DNA from: Hyaloscypha bicolor E
Lineage: Eukaryota; Ascomycota; Leotiomycetes; Helotiales; Hyaloscyphaceae
Length of the DNA stretch: 64,000 nucleotides
Direction of reading: 5' to 3'
Assembly (NCBI RefSeq): GCF_002865645.1
Contig: NW_020194618.1
Span: 62,001 to 126,000 of the forward strand
The notes beneath the pieces were generated by a model that ran no database searches, was not told the origin of the DNA, and saw only the letters and a program-made list of their open reading frames with translations. Shown piece by piece: positions 10,477 through 21,033 of the stretch. The first letter of the stretch is position 1; each line of letters begins with the position of its first letter. The translations under genes and the position numbers were made by a program.

Positions 10477-11102
10477 ATGGCTGAGCAAGATGCCTCCCCT
10501 CTGAGAAAATTCGAGAGTAGCAAGATGCAGCTTGAGTGGATTGTTCTCGTAGAAGACTTTCCAGGAAAAGAGCTTGAGCGTTTGGATGTACGACAGTGAG
10601 TGCCAAGTTCCATGAATACATTCCTTTTTGTGACGTCGAAGGTGCTGATGATATTCTGCAGCAAACACGTGGAGCACGTAGAGCCAAGACTTGACCCTGA
10701 AACTGGAGTTTATAAAATGGGAGGTATGAAAAAGGTCTCTAAGGAAATTCGAATTTGAAGACTGATTTTTAAAGGGATATTTCTACATGAGGCTCCGAAG
10801 GAAGGGGAGGCGATGAAGATCAGAGACGTGGCATCAGTCATCAAAGCCAACAGCGCTGAGGAGGCATTGGAGGAGGTCAAGTTAGATCCTTACTACACTC
10901 ATGGGATATGGGATCCTAGCACGGTAAGTATTTAATCCTTACTTCGAGATTTGCAAGATCCAAATTCTAATTCGTTGCTCTTCAGATCAAGATTTTCCCG
11001 GTAAGCTCTGAATTATCAGGACTGGAATCAAGCTCCGCTAACAAGAAGCAGTTCATTTGTGCTGTACGAAACCCAGGAGGTTATCACGTACGAAAACCAT
11101 AG
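10477..11102 (+). CDS. YCII-related domain protein
   Basis: This small gene is visible only after splicing. Exons are 10477-10595, 10662-10723, 10775-10923, 10986-11000 and 11052-11102; introns are 66, 51, 62 and 51 bp, all with GT..AG ends and consistent phases; the product is 131 aa. It begins MAEQDASPLRKFESS, then shows the YCII fold: strand QLEWIVLVEDFPG, the conserved His region RHKHVEHVEP, GIFLHEAPKEGEAM, and the hallmark DPYYTHGIWDPSTIKIFPF near the end. YCII proteins are small ferredoxin-like-fold proteins related to EthD and muconolactone isomerase; most fungal ones have no defined reaction. The fourth exon is only 15 nt (codes IKIFP). A less fragmented model was not found. Confidence 0.75.
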
Positions 11103-11227
11103 GTTTTGTTGTTGCATATGATCTGCCAATGCCTGGATCTTCTTCCAATATCATGCAATTGTGAACTTCAATACCCCAGCCCCCTCCACGAAGTCCTAGG
11201 ACAACAGGAGCTAAGAATGAAATACTT

Positions 11228-13160
11228 CTAGAAAGGGTAAACAAAATGGAAGTTTTCAAAATCCGTCATGTCTGCTTCTCCGCTCAGACGACTGGTCTCT
11301 TTGCACTCTTCATGAGTCAAGCCAAGAGCGGCCACCTTCTTCGCGCGGACTGTGTTCTGCCAAATGTCTGGACAAAACCTGGTCAGTACCGGATCCCCAA
11401 ACTCTTTTCTGGTCATGGAATACTCACAATAGTACCGCCAAGTGAACATCAATACAGTCTCGACACCATAGAAGATATCGCAGAGCGTGAGTCCAGTGAT
11501 GTATCTCGGTGCATCCTTGGTTTGAAATACCTGACCACCGATTGCATTGCTTGTACAGTAGGCAATGAAGAGTACCGCCGATGTGACTGATCATTCCGTC
11601 CTACCAGCAATGTTGGAAGGGAGAATTGTCCAAATGAGCAGTCCTGGTAAGTTTCCAGTTGCGGTCATGACGAACCTGCGCCAGCGAAGCCACAGGTGGC
11701 CGTTTTTGGGGAGGAAGGCCGCACAATCGTGCCTATAAATGCGGGGATGAGGCAGATTATCATGAAAATGAATGATTGATTGTCAAGTTCCAGCACTTCA
11801 AGATGAGGGGGTAGTGGGACACTTACATCTCAGATTGAGCCTTGTGAGTGTGCAATAGCCGACGAATAAGAAGCAGACAACGGACACGGCTTGCTGAGGT
11901 GCCTTTCCCTCTAGCAAAGTGTCAAGAGAAGCGAAGCCAAAGGATTTGTAGACCAGATTCCCGAATATGGTCGTACCACTGATCATATCGTATTTTCCAC
12001 ATTCGCAAAAAACAGAAGATATGTCTCAGGGTTCCGAAAGGTCGTTCGAAGTTGACCCCGCTTCCACTCGGATCTTTTCTGGCGATCAGAGCCCGTCTTG
12101 TTCCAGACTACTCTCGCAGCAGCCACCCTCTTCATACTCCCCGAAAGCCAGCTCAACATATGCGGTGTACCGAGAGCGAAGAACATCAGAACTGCAAGGG
12201 ACATGCTCACCCCTCCGGGAAAGAAGGAGATGTTTCTCCAGGTGCGGGTCTTGATGGGCTCTTTTGAGCACGGAGTGCAGTGCCGTAGCAGATGAGATTG
12301 GTGATGACACTCATTCCTGCATTCCCGGTGCCCTGAATGATGGATCGATGTATGTGCTCGTCTGAAGTGTACGAAGCCCCGGTGATGGGCATGAGAGTCG
12401 GCGACACAGTACATTCTAGCAACCCTTGCAGAGAACGGAGAACCATGAGGCCGACCCAATTCTTTGCAAAACCAATGCAGAGCACAATGAGACCAGAAAA
12501 GATATATTAGACCGACGCTCAGAAATTAGAGACGGGATGAAGAAGAGATCGGAGGTACCCCAGAAGAAAATGACGACTCCAAGAACACGACAGGTGCAAT
12601 TTCTGGAGCAGCCAATTTGCAGCAGCTTCAGCAACCAGATACGAGATATAGAAAATTGTTGTCAGCCCTGTTTTCAATCAGTACAAGTCAGAGCCTCTTA
12701 GTAAAAGACCTACAAGAGAATTGCTGGCCATGCATTCCGGTATCCGCTTGAACCCCGAAAACTGATTGAGTGCTAACGGCTGTTTTGTCTGTTTGTTGAG
12801 TGTGATAGCATACCTTTTTCTCACTCGATCAACACTGCACAAATCCAGGATGGGATGAATGGAAGCTTATCCGCATGAGAGCTAGAAGTCTCAAGTCAAT
12901 CTTACGCAGCAATTTCTTGTACTCGGCATCTGTGTACTGTACTCCGGCTCTGCGTGCACGGTATCAAGATTCAAGTCGTCAACCGCTCCAACATTGATGG
13001 ATGGAGCAATGGTCACTTTTTCTTCGGCGTTTGCTTTCCCAAGAATCTCCTCAGCTTCGATTGGGACGCTATACTGGGGCTTTTCAGAGGCCCTCTTGAT
13101 GAAGTTCGAGATTGTGTGAGGTTCGCTGCTTCGTAGCTCCAGTATGCTCAACTCATACAT
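11228..13160 (-). pseudogene. Decayed MFS transporter of the Dal5/allantoate permease family
   Basis: Conserved pieces of one Dal5-like anion permease lie in order on the minus strand but in several frames. They include an N-terminal soluble region (13160-12910), DAEYKKLLRKIDLRLL, DKTAVSTQSVFGVQADTG, GLMVLRSLQGLLECTVSPT, FFPGGVSMSLAVLMF, RVVWNKTG, FGNLVYKSFGFASLDTLL, LPGLLIWTILPSNIAGRT, TSAVLFIAYCTSNAIGGQ, and the usual C-terminal MTDFENFHF ending at 11228. Stops and frame changes between the blocks cannot be removed by plausible introns. One lesion is explicit: a 5-bp tandem duplication (AGTAC twice on the coding strand, near 12934) shifts the frame just before DAEYKK. The damage is mainly indels. 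Intact relatives carry organic anions such as allantoate, nicotinate or dipeptides across the plasma membrane. Confidence 0.8.
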
Positions 13161-13663
13161 ATGAACTGTTCAACACTTATTTTGCCAAGACCCATTTCGC
13201 CTTCTTTATAAAAAGCCTAGCATATGTTGTTCCACTTAGCTTCTTCCCATCGAAGAGTGGGGAGATTCGAGGTTGAGAAGGACTTCCCCACATCGGCCGG
13301 AGCTTTAGCGGATTTGTCGGGCATTTTTGGATAATTGGGGATAGCTCCATGTAGCCTTCTGCATTCCAAAGACACTTCAACTCAAACAAGATCTTTGATA
13401 TTATTCCATGTAACGGAACGGAACTTGATGCAGACTTGAGGGCACCAACGTTGACCCAAAAGTGGGGTGCGTACATCCCTCTCGATTCTTGCATGATCGA
13501 AATAGGTGACACCTTTGCGTTCAACAATTCAAAATTTCAACGGAAAAACTTCGTGGGTAATAAAAAGGGTTGAGATTCCCGACTCCTGTCTCAATCATTG
13601 AAGTAAGCGACCAACCACGCTCGAGTGCCACTGCAAGAGTTGACTGAGAGGCAGAGAGTCAAC

Positions 13664-15488
13664 ATGGGGAATACCCTCTCAGCATACGAGGAGAAGGATC
13701 ATATCATAGACCTTGGTCATCTCGGGAGTATAAAAGGAGTACAATACGACAACAAAGCTCGTCGATATGCTGGGGTGCCGTACGCTCTCCCACCGACAGG
13801 CGATTTCAGGTGGCGCACCCCTCGCCCACTTCCACCTCACTTCAGCTACAACCAAGCCGATGGCAGCTCGTTAGATGGCTCGGAGTTTTATCCCGTTTGT
13901 CCTCAGCCAAAATTTTCTGCTGGACGAGAGCAGGATATTGACAGGGATACCTACTCGGAAGACTGTCTTCGTTTGAATATTTGGACACCAGTGCCAGAGC
14001 CTAACTCGGGAAAGAAGAAGTGGCCGGTTGTACTCTGGCTGCACGGAGGCTGGTTCCAGAGTAGGTAGTCTGGGTTATTTCTTCTCCTTCCAGATCGTTT
14101 TGGGAGCTGTAAGGCATGTTCCTCCTCCCAAACGATGTCAGCTGCTCTTGGATAAAACTCAATCCTCTCAAATCTATTTCAAAGAAGTAATGCTAACTCG
14201 GAAATCTTCCGCCAGTGGGAGACCCTGCTCAAGAGATTACCTTGAACCCAACAGAGCTCATTTCGACAGGCAAGTTGAACGCCATTGTCATCGGAATTGG
14301 ATACCGATTGAACCTCTTCGGGTTCCTGGCTGGCGAGGCTCTGGAAGAGGAGAGCGGAGGAGAAACAGTTGGGAACTATGGGCTTTGGGATCAACGACTT
14401 GCCATGCAATGGGTGAAAGAGAACGTAGGAGCATTCAATGGAGATGAAAACAATATCACCCTTGGAGGACGTTCGGCCGGCGCCTATGGCGTGCAGGCCC
14501 AAACCATCTTTGACTTCCGTGTGAAGCCGTTCGACTCGTCGGGTCAACTCTTCCATCGCCTCTATATGTACTCGAACGCTATCCCTGCACAACGAAAGAC
14601 AGCGAAGGAGGCCCAACCGCAATTCGATGAGCTTTGCCAATACTTCAAGATCGATCTCTCTCTTTCTGGACCGGCCAAACTTGCCGAGCTGCGGAAGATC
14701 GAGGCTCATGATCTCGTCAGCTCCATCAAGGACCTCAAGAATCACACTTTCCGTCCTGTGACGGACGGAATCTTCATTCACCCTGATATGCACCATTATC
14801 ACACCGATGGTTCCTTCGCAGCGGAGTTCAAGAAACGGAAGCTGAGGTTGTTAATCGGAGAGGTTCTGAACGAAGAGACTTTATATGCAGCGTATAACGG
14901 ACCAGAGCCAAATATCGAATCTCTTCGTCTGCAGATATCGAACTATTATGCTCCATCAACAACCGAGCGGATCTTGCAACACTACCCTTTGCCCACCTCC
15001 ACTGAGAGGAAGGACTGGACGAGCCTTTCCGGGATCATTATTTCAGATGGGCAAGTCCGAGCTCCTTCGAGGTTCCTTGTGAATAGTCTGCTCACTCATG
15101 GAGTGAGTATTCGTGACGTTTGGAGATACAGGGTTGCATACCGACTATCATTTATTGACGACAAAGTCGCTCCAAGATCATATGGTGTTGCACATGGCAT
15201 GGACAAACCTTTTTGGAAGTATGTGGATCTCCACGTTTGTGAAATCAAATGCTGACTAATTTTCACAGCTTTGCGATACTTCATAGACCAACTCCGGACG
15301 AACTGGTTATGATGGAAACGTGGATCAAGGATTTTGTTGCATTCGTGAACGACGATCGCAGCCGTGAGTATGGGACGACAGATATTAATGAGTTCAAAGT
15401 TGCGACTCCAGAGGGCAATATTAGGATACAGGAAGACACTAGATGGAACGAGCTCTTACAGCTGAGCTATGTATTTAGTGGGAATTGA
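13664..15488 (+). CDS. Type-B carboxylesterase / cholinesterase-like hydrolase
   Basis: Exons are 13664-14060, 14216-15218 and 15269-15488, with introns of 155 and 50 bp; the product is 539 aa. The first intron interrupts the oxyanion-hole motif WLHGGWFQ, and splicing creates the following Met of MGDPAQE. The carboxylesterase signature EDCLRLNIWTP lies near residue 105, the nucleophile Ser219 is in GGRSAGAYG, a candidate acid residue lies around GEVLNEETLY, and the catalytic His is in VAHGMDKPFW. No signal peptide is evident at the chosen ATG (MGNTLSAYEEKD), so the enzyme is likely cytosolic, whereas many fungal type-B lipases are secreted. Substrate unknown. The upstream neighbour is a transporter pseudogene on the opposite strand. 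Confidence 0.9.
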
Positions 15489-18307
15489 TACAGGCGGCTG
15501 GATATCTGAATAGGTTTATCGAATTTTGACAAAGTAGCGAGCAGTGACCCCACTGATGTTGGGGTTCGACGACCTAGAGTCAGGAGATAGCCACAATGCA
15601 CATGAAGATGGAGCCAAAAAGTGCGATCACCCAGGTGGGCTTTGTGGCTGGAAGCATTCGCCAAAACAGCATTGCCGGTGAAGGCTCCCTGGTGCATCGA
15701 TACTAAATCATACACAGTGATCTAGTAGAATATCCATGATCATATGTTCTAATTTTTAAAAAATTTCATGGCTCGCAAGTGGTAGCTTGATTCAATTGTC
15801 ATCCAGAACGCAGCAATTTGATCCTTAAAATTTGCATAAGGCTTCTGAAAGGAGTTGGTAGCAGCCGGGCCACGCTGGATCATTGATCGAAACTTACCAT
15901 TACAGCGGACTCTTACTGCTGAAATCATGAAGCTGCGCTTGTCTTCAGCTCGAGCCGCAAGTGATACGTTCGTAAATGGGGCTGATGCTTTAGCGAAAAG
16001 CTGAACGGGATAGGCGCGGATCCAAGACATGGACACGCTGGCATGGCTCCATATTGGCGAGAAGGATTCAGAGACAACTTTAAGCCATGCATGTGGGACG
16101 CTTGTTTCATCATGAAGTGTCCCCATCTTCGCGGGTCTTGAGGAGCCTAGAGACTAAAATAGGAGATCCTGCAGGAACTTTCTGCACGGGGATGCTGGAA
16201 AGGAGAGGCTCTTATTCTTGGGCTTCCGTTTTTGACGTTGCGCTGCACGCTTCACTGCATGTGGGACACATGAACGAGTACGCCATTGAAATAACCATGC
16301 CTCAGAAATGACTTGCGAAGCTGCAGCTTTCTCAACAGTCAGTGCACAGTCCCCCCATGGCCCCGAATGGCGCTTGCCAGATGATGGGATCGAGAGCCAC
16401 ATTGCTGTTTGCTTGCCAGGCTCTTCCATGAGCAGAGATGTCTGTTGTCAGATGCCCCGCGAAGAGAGAGAGAGGATCGGCCCAGGGGTAGCTCGGGCCA
16501 ACTAGCGTCGCGCAAGCCGCTCCCAGGAATAAATTTAAACTTAAGGACCGAAGCTAGCCTAAACGGGACTACCGAGGAGCCAAGCCACCTCGCCCCAAAA
16601 TCCGCCTGGCGAAGCAAGCTGATGGCAGCGGCACGACCTTCATGGCTTCAACCTTAATTTCACTGTCCAGCCTTGCTCTCCCACTCGGATGTCTCCATTT
16701 CATTCGCAGCGTTTCGTTGACGCTGGACGCTGTGCTGCTGGCCAATGACATCGGCTCGTCCGATGCCTCTTGTGCTCCCTCTCGATATCAGATAGGCTTC
16801 GCCGACCAAGTGGGAACACACGACGGCGCCGGTGGCTGCTTCTCCGTTTCCATTTCAGCCCTGCAGGTAGTCAGTCCATGTAGACCGCCGATCAGGCACA
16901 ACAGCAAGATGCCGCATTTTGCTGGCTCAGTGGCTCGAGGGCTGGCTGGGGAGTCGACGATGCCTTGCGAAGCACTTTGTACTCCACAGTTACACGGCAT
17001 CGTGGCGGTACGTCCCTCGCGGCTGGGCCTACAGTATTGTCTAGAAGTGCTAACCTTCTGCCGGTCAGCGCTCCAGTTGAAGCTAAGTCGACACAAGCTC
17101 CGACAAGCTTTTGACATGAATCAAAGATCTACTGCATGTCAGATCCCCCCGAAGTACCAGAGACGGGGTCTATATAAAGGAATGCTTCTGGTTCTGTCCC
17201 GTGGCTAAGTGGCGCGTTCACTGCCCGTGCCCGTGCCCGTTAGAGGTGCATGAGGAGCTCTGCCTCCACGATTCCCCTCCAGGCTCCAGTGTGCCGAAGG
17301 AGTTGCCTCAGTTTCTCTGTGCGTTTCTCCTGAAAATCAAGAGGTTTGAGTCGGTTCCCGATAATTTAAAGCCCAGCATGCTTCCTCGTGGGACCCCTGC
17401 TCCCACCAAAGGAAACAGTTGATCTTGACCAATCGTCTCAGTTTCCATTCCAACTAATTTACCTGCTGTACCCATGCGGAGCAGCCGCCTTGATGTATTG
17501 GCCAGCTGACTTGGAATAGAGCAGACCCCGTAATTGGGGATCAAATCTCATGACTTTTGAGTATTCAGCCTCGCCAGCTTCTGATGACATTCTGGTTGGT
17601 GAGCAGGGTCCACGAGTGGAGATTTCCCGTGCTGCAACAAGACGGGCGACTCTTCACGCAATGTTGCTGGCATAATCGATATTTCCGCTTTGTAACTGGA
17701 CGCCCCTCCGAGCAGACCCAAGAGCAGAAATATAGACGCAAGAATCCGCCAATGTAAGCAGGATTGACGGTCGTACAGGAGGATCAGATTCCTGTCCCAG
17801 CTGGCATGATGCCGTGTGAAACCGAACATCTCAGAACTGTCTCTGATTCTAAACAGTAACTAATCGACATGGAATTGCCTTATCAGCCCCTAGGCTTGAG
17901 TGGCTTATGTGGGTTATTTGATACTCCATGCAGAATTCCATTTAGTGTCGGCAAGACTACCTTCGAGGAATTTGCCGAAGGCGCAGCTTTCTCGTGTTAG
18001 GGATGCCAAGAATCGACCCGGAAAGCATAACTACCAAATCAGACATAGTCATGACCAGCATAGATCCGTTCTATCTCAATTTGGTTCTGGCTGTGCACAA
18101 GAAGGCTTCCTCAAAGGATGCACCTGTATGCAAGAGCAACGTGAATGGTAAGATCGGGATTATTTCAGTGCTCAGGTGGTTTGTGTCCTCCCAGCCCTCG
18201 AAATACATATATCATCGCATGGCACTTTCCCGCTTGATGAAAAGCAACATCTTACCCAGGACAGGTACAGGAAAGACTCCAGGAAGCAACTGAAGAATAC
18301 CATCGAG
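15489..18307. other. Gene-poor region (2.8 kb)
   Basis: No gene can be supported on either strand. The only suggestive piece is on the minus strand at about 15690-15580, where a short frame reads TWVIALFGSIFMCIVAIS and then stops; it looks like a membrane helix from a decayed transporter but is too short to assign. Longer frames at 15749-16126 (minus) and 16642-17208 (plus) show no family resemblance and no plausible splicing partners. The right end is the 5' region of the Zn2Cys6 regulator. Confidence 0.5.
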
Positions 18308-19492
18308 ATGGAAACCAACATGCCCCAACGGCAATCGCCTATAACCACCACAAAGCCTCTCAAGCCTCGCAAGTTCAGATCATCATGCGATGCTTGTTCA
18401 GCATCCAAGGTCAAATGCGACCAACAGCAGCCTCAGTGTTTGCGTTGCATTAATCTCGGTGTTCATTGCAACTACAGCCCATCAAGGAGAATGGGCAAGC
18501 CACCAGCGTCTGCTCGCAAGCTCAAACCTTCTTCCAACTCATCTTCGGAAACTGAGCAGCAGGTCGAGTCTCATCCGACAAAGAAAAGACAGCTCTCTCC
18601 TCCTTCGTTCGCCAAGAAGAGTCAGATGGAGCCAACACCAGATCCATCTCAGTGTCAATTCGATACTACGGTAATGGATACGGACAACTTCATGTCAATC
18701 AACTGGCAAGACGACATTTTCGAGACTTCCGCATTCGGCATCCCAACCGCTGCAGACTTGCAACTTTCAGCAGATAATCTATTTGACCTATCGTTTGATT
18801 TCATGGGCGATTCGACTGCTCAACTGCCAAACAATTCTCAATTCGTCTTCAGCGACGATACCAGCGTTGATACAAGCCGATCTCAGAGCCACGAACCAAT
18901 ATTCGAAGTTCAGCAAGTACCGAAACAACTGCCTTCGCCAGCCAAGAACTTATCATTTTCTGACAAAGCTTCGCTGAAGTTGTGCACACATGACTTGGAC
19001 CTCGTTCGCAACTCCATTCCAAGTCCATTCTCCCGTACGAATACGACCATCGATCAGGTCCTCATCAACAACAAAGCAGCCATTGAGAACGCAGATGCCC
19101 TTCTGGCATGTTCCTGCTCGGACAATTCCCACTTCGCCATCACCCTCGCTCTTATCTGCAACAAGATCCTAGGCATGTACGAAGACGTGATTAAGGCTGC
19201 AGCAACTGCCTGCATCTCACCAGCCAGCGGACGTCGACGTTCAGGGCCAGGTGTTGGCATCACTGTTGGAGCCTACAAGATGGATGCAGAAGATGAAGAG
19301 AGAATGCGGATACAGATCGTCGTCAACGAGTTGAGGAAAGTAAAGGGTCTTGTGGATAAATACGCTAATAAGTATTGCAAGAAGGGGCAAGCTGTCGAGG
19401 CAGGGGAGGGGATATACTCGGCGTTGGAGGCGTTTTTGAGGTCAAGATTGACGACAACACTGCAGGAGCTTCTGGGGAAGCTCGAGGGATAA
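18308..19492 (+). CDS. Zn2Cys6 transcription factor, AflR-like
   Basis: A single exon codes 394 aa from the ATG at 18308 (METNMPQRQSPITT); the frame is open upstream but this start keeps the zinc cluster near the N-terminus, as is usual. The cluster is canonical: Cys27, 30, 37, 44, 47 and 54 in CX2CX6CX6CX2CX6C spacing, followed by a basic linker (SPSRRMGKPPASARK). The C-terminal half resembles the aflatoxin-regulator domain: a stretch with NNKAAIENADALLACSCSD, a helix with ICNKILGMYEDVIKAA, and VGAYKMDAEDEERMR. AflR-type proteins are nuclear activators of secondary-metabolite clusters. No polyketide synthase is present nearby; the closest metabolic gene is the Ayg1-like hydrolase 1.5 kb downstream. 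Targets unknown. Confidence 0.9.
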   Translation: METNMPQRQSPITTTKPLKPRKFRSSCDACSASKVKCDQQQPQCLRCINLGVHCNYSPSRRMGKPPASARKLKPSSNSSSETEQQVESHPTKKRQLSPPSFAKKSQMEPTPDPSQCQFDTTVMDTDNFMSINWQDDIFETSAFGIPTAADLQLSADNLFDLSFDFMGDSTAQLPNNSQFVFSDDTSVDTSRSQSHEPIFEVQQVPKQLPSPAKNLSFSDKASLKLCTHDLDLVRNSIPSPFSRTNTTIDQVLINNKAAIENADALLACSCSDNSHFAITLALICNKILGMYEDVIKAAATACISPASGRRRSGPGVGITVGAYKMDAEDEERMRIQIVVNELRKVKGLVDKYANKYCKKGQAVEAGEGIYSALEAFLRSRLTTTLQELLGKLEG

Positions 19493-20336
19493 ACTTCTTT
19501 CTTTTGTTCATCCCCTTCTCCTTTCGTGTTCATATACCCTGGTTTCTTTGGATACATTGTACCTGCATCTTGGCAGGATGTATGTTTGCTCTTTCTCTCT
19601 CTAGGTAGTTTATGAATTATTGAAAGTCACTCCGCAGCCGAAGAGTCTTCAGAAGCTCTCGAGTCAGTCCGGTTACATAAATTCCCTGAGGTTTGACATG
19701 TTTTCCAAGCTTGCAGACTTTTGGTCACAAGATTTGACGGTCCGTTTTAAGGTGTGACAACCCGAGCCTCTGAGCCCTGTCTTCTCCGACACCCACCCAG
19801 TTATTGTTGAGTCACAACGGCGATCCACATCACCCCCACATACCTCATTGGACGCCTTTGTATTCCCACACGGTCTTCCGCTGTTCAAGGTCAAGTGAAA
19901 AACCACGTGTCCAGCACCCGTTCAGCGCGCCCAAAATAGGTCACACGGCAAATACGGGCTTTGCCATGTGAGCGGGATCCCTCAGCCCCCACCAAAAGAA
20001 CAAAAAGCCCCCCTCGTTTCAAGTGATTTTGTAACCGCGAATTACAACCAGTTTTGGAAATTCAGATAGGAAGTAGGATGGAGAATGCCTTGACCTAAGG
20101 ATGGAGGCGGAAACAGTTCGGAATGAGGGAGAGAAGCGGGAAAACGATCGAAATAAGCTATTACTTGGATGCATGCTGATTAGGGCTTTATTAGCTCTAG
20201 CGATTGGAGGCTGTGTGCGATGTGGCCAATTAGGGATGCTGCCAATTCCCGATAAGCTTGAGGCTGAGAGCGAGCAAAAAATGAAGTTGGCGATACATTT
20301 CGGGCAGATCGTGAGAACTAACGTCTTAAGGGCCAT
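19493..20336. other. Intergenic region before the inverted repeat
   Basis: About 0.85 kb with no supported gene. A plus-strand frame starting at 20101 runs into the left arm of the inverted repeat and has no recognisable domain. Confidence 0.5.
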
Positions 20337-20475
20337 AGATATTAGTCAGATGCCGGAAGTGCTCTTCCTCATTGTGCGAAGATGGCGATGTCCCTACTCA
20401 TCCCCTGTTTCCGAAAGTTTACATCGCCATCTTCGCACAATGAGGAAGAGCACTTCCGGCATCTGACTAATATCT
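20337..20475. repeat. 55-bp perfect inverted repeat with 29-nt spacer (hairpin/foldback)
   Basis: The left arm 20337-20391 and the right arm 20421-20475 are exact reverse complements over 55 bp; the left arm begins AGATATTAGTCAGATGCCGG and the right arm ends with its complement. The spacer 20392-20420 is 29 nt. CAT flanks both ends (20334-20336 and 20476-20478), which could be a 3-bp target duplication or chance. A transcript would fold into a long perfect stem. It could be a foldback element, a hairpin small-RNA source, or a cloning/assembly artefact. Confidence 0.9.
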
Positions 20476-20557
20476 CATTATTGAAATATCTCAGCTAGCG
20501 CTAACTTCCTGGTCGGCAGTCTACCTTTCCCGGCATTCAAGAATATTCGGGTGACGG

Positions 20558-20767
20558 ATGCCACAGTATACACCGACTGAAATGCGGGCGGCCCTTTTAA
20601 TTTTGGCGAGCGACCCCTTTTCCAGGGCGGATTTTAGCGAGCACGTCGGGGGTCAGCAACTTTCTGCAGTCGGTGAAATCTGCTTGCCTGTCGCTCAGCT
20701 TGAACTTTCTTCCATTGTAGTCTGCATACTAAATAAATCAAAGGAGAAGCGTATTAAATTCCCTTGA
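20558..20767 (+). pseudogene. Fragment of a pogo/Fot1-type transposase (helix-turn-helix start)
   Basis: The frame begins MPQYTPTEMRAALLILAS, like the first helix of the psq/CENP-B-type DNA-binding domain in fungal pogo-family transposases. Shortly after, QQLSAVGEICL resembles the RLSPVQEE segment that normally lies several tens of residues further on, so the piece seems internally deleted. The frame stops after 69 codons and no DDE catalytic domain follows. It begins 82 bp after the inverted repeat, suggesting both belong to one eroded transposon patch. The assignment rests on two short matches. Confidence 0.45.
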
Positions 20768-21033
20768 ACTACCTTGTCACTTTGGTCCGAGAAAAAAGAG
20801 TTTTTGAGGCCGGATATCGTTCGGTTGCCGAGAGGAGGCTTCCCTTCGCTGTTCGATCACTCAGTAAGCCGGTTGTATGTAGGACTGGAACCCGAATGTT
20901 TCGGTTTCACCGGTGCAAATACCCCTGAAAATAGAGAATAAATATATTATTCTTAAGAGAGACCTGAGGGTAAGAGCTCAAGAGACAATTGTGCTCCTGT
21001 TTTATCACTTGATACCCCCTGATTCGTTCAAAA

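Noticed and set aside
15749..16126. Minus-strand frame of 125 codons
   Set aside because: No domain, no coding-like composition and no neighbouring exons.
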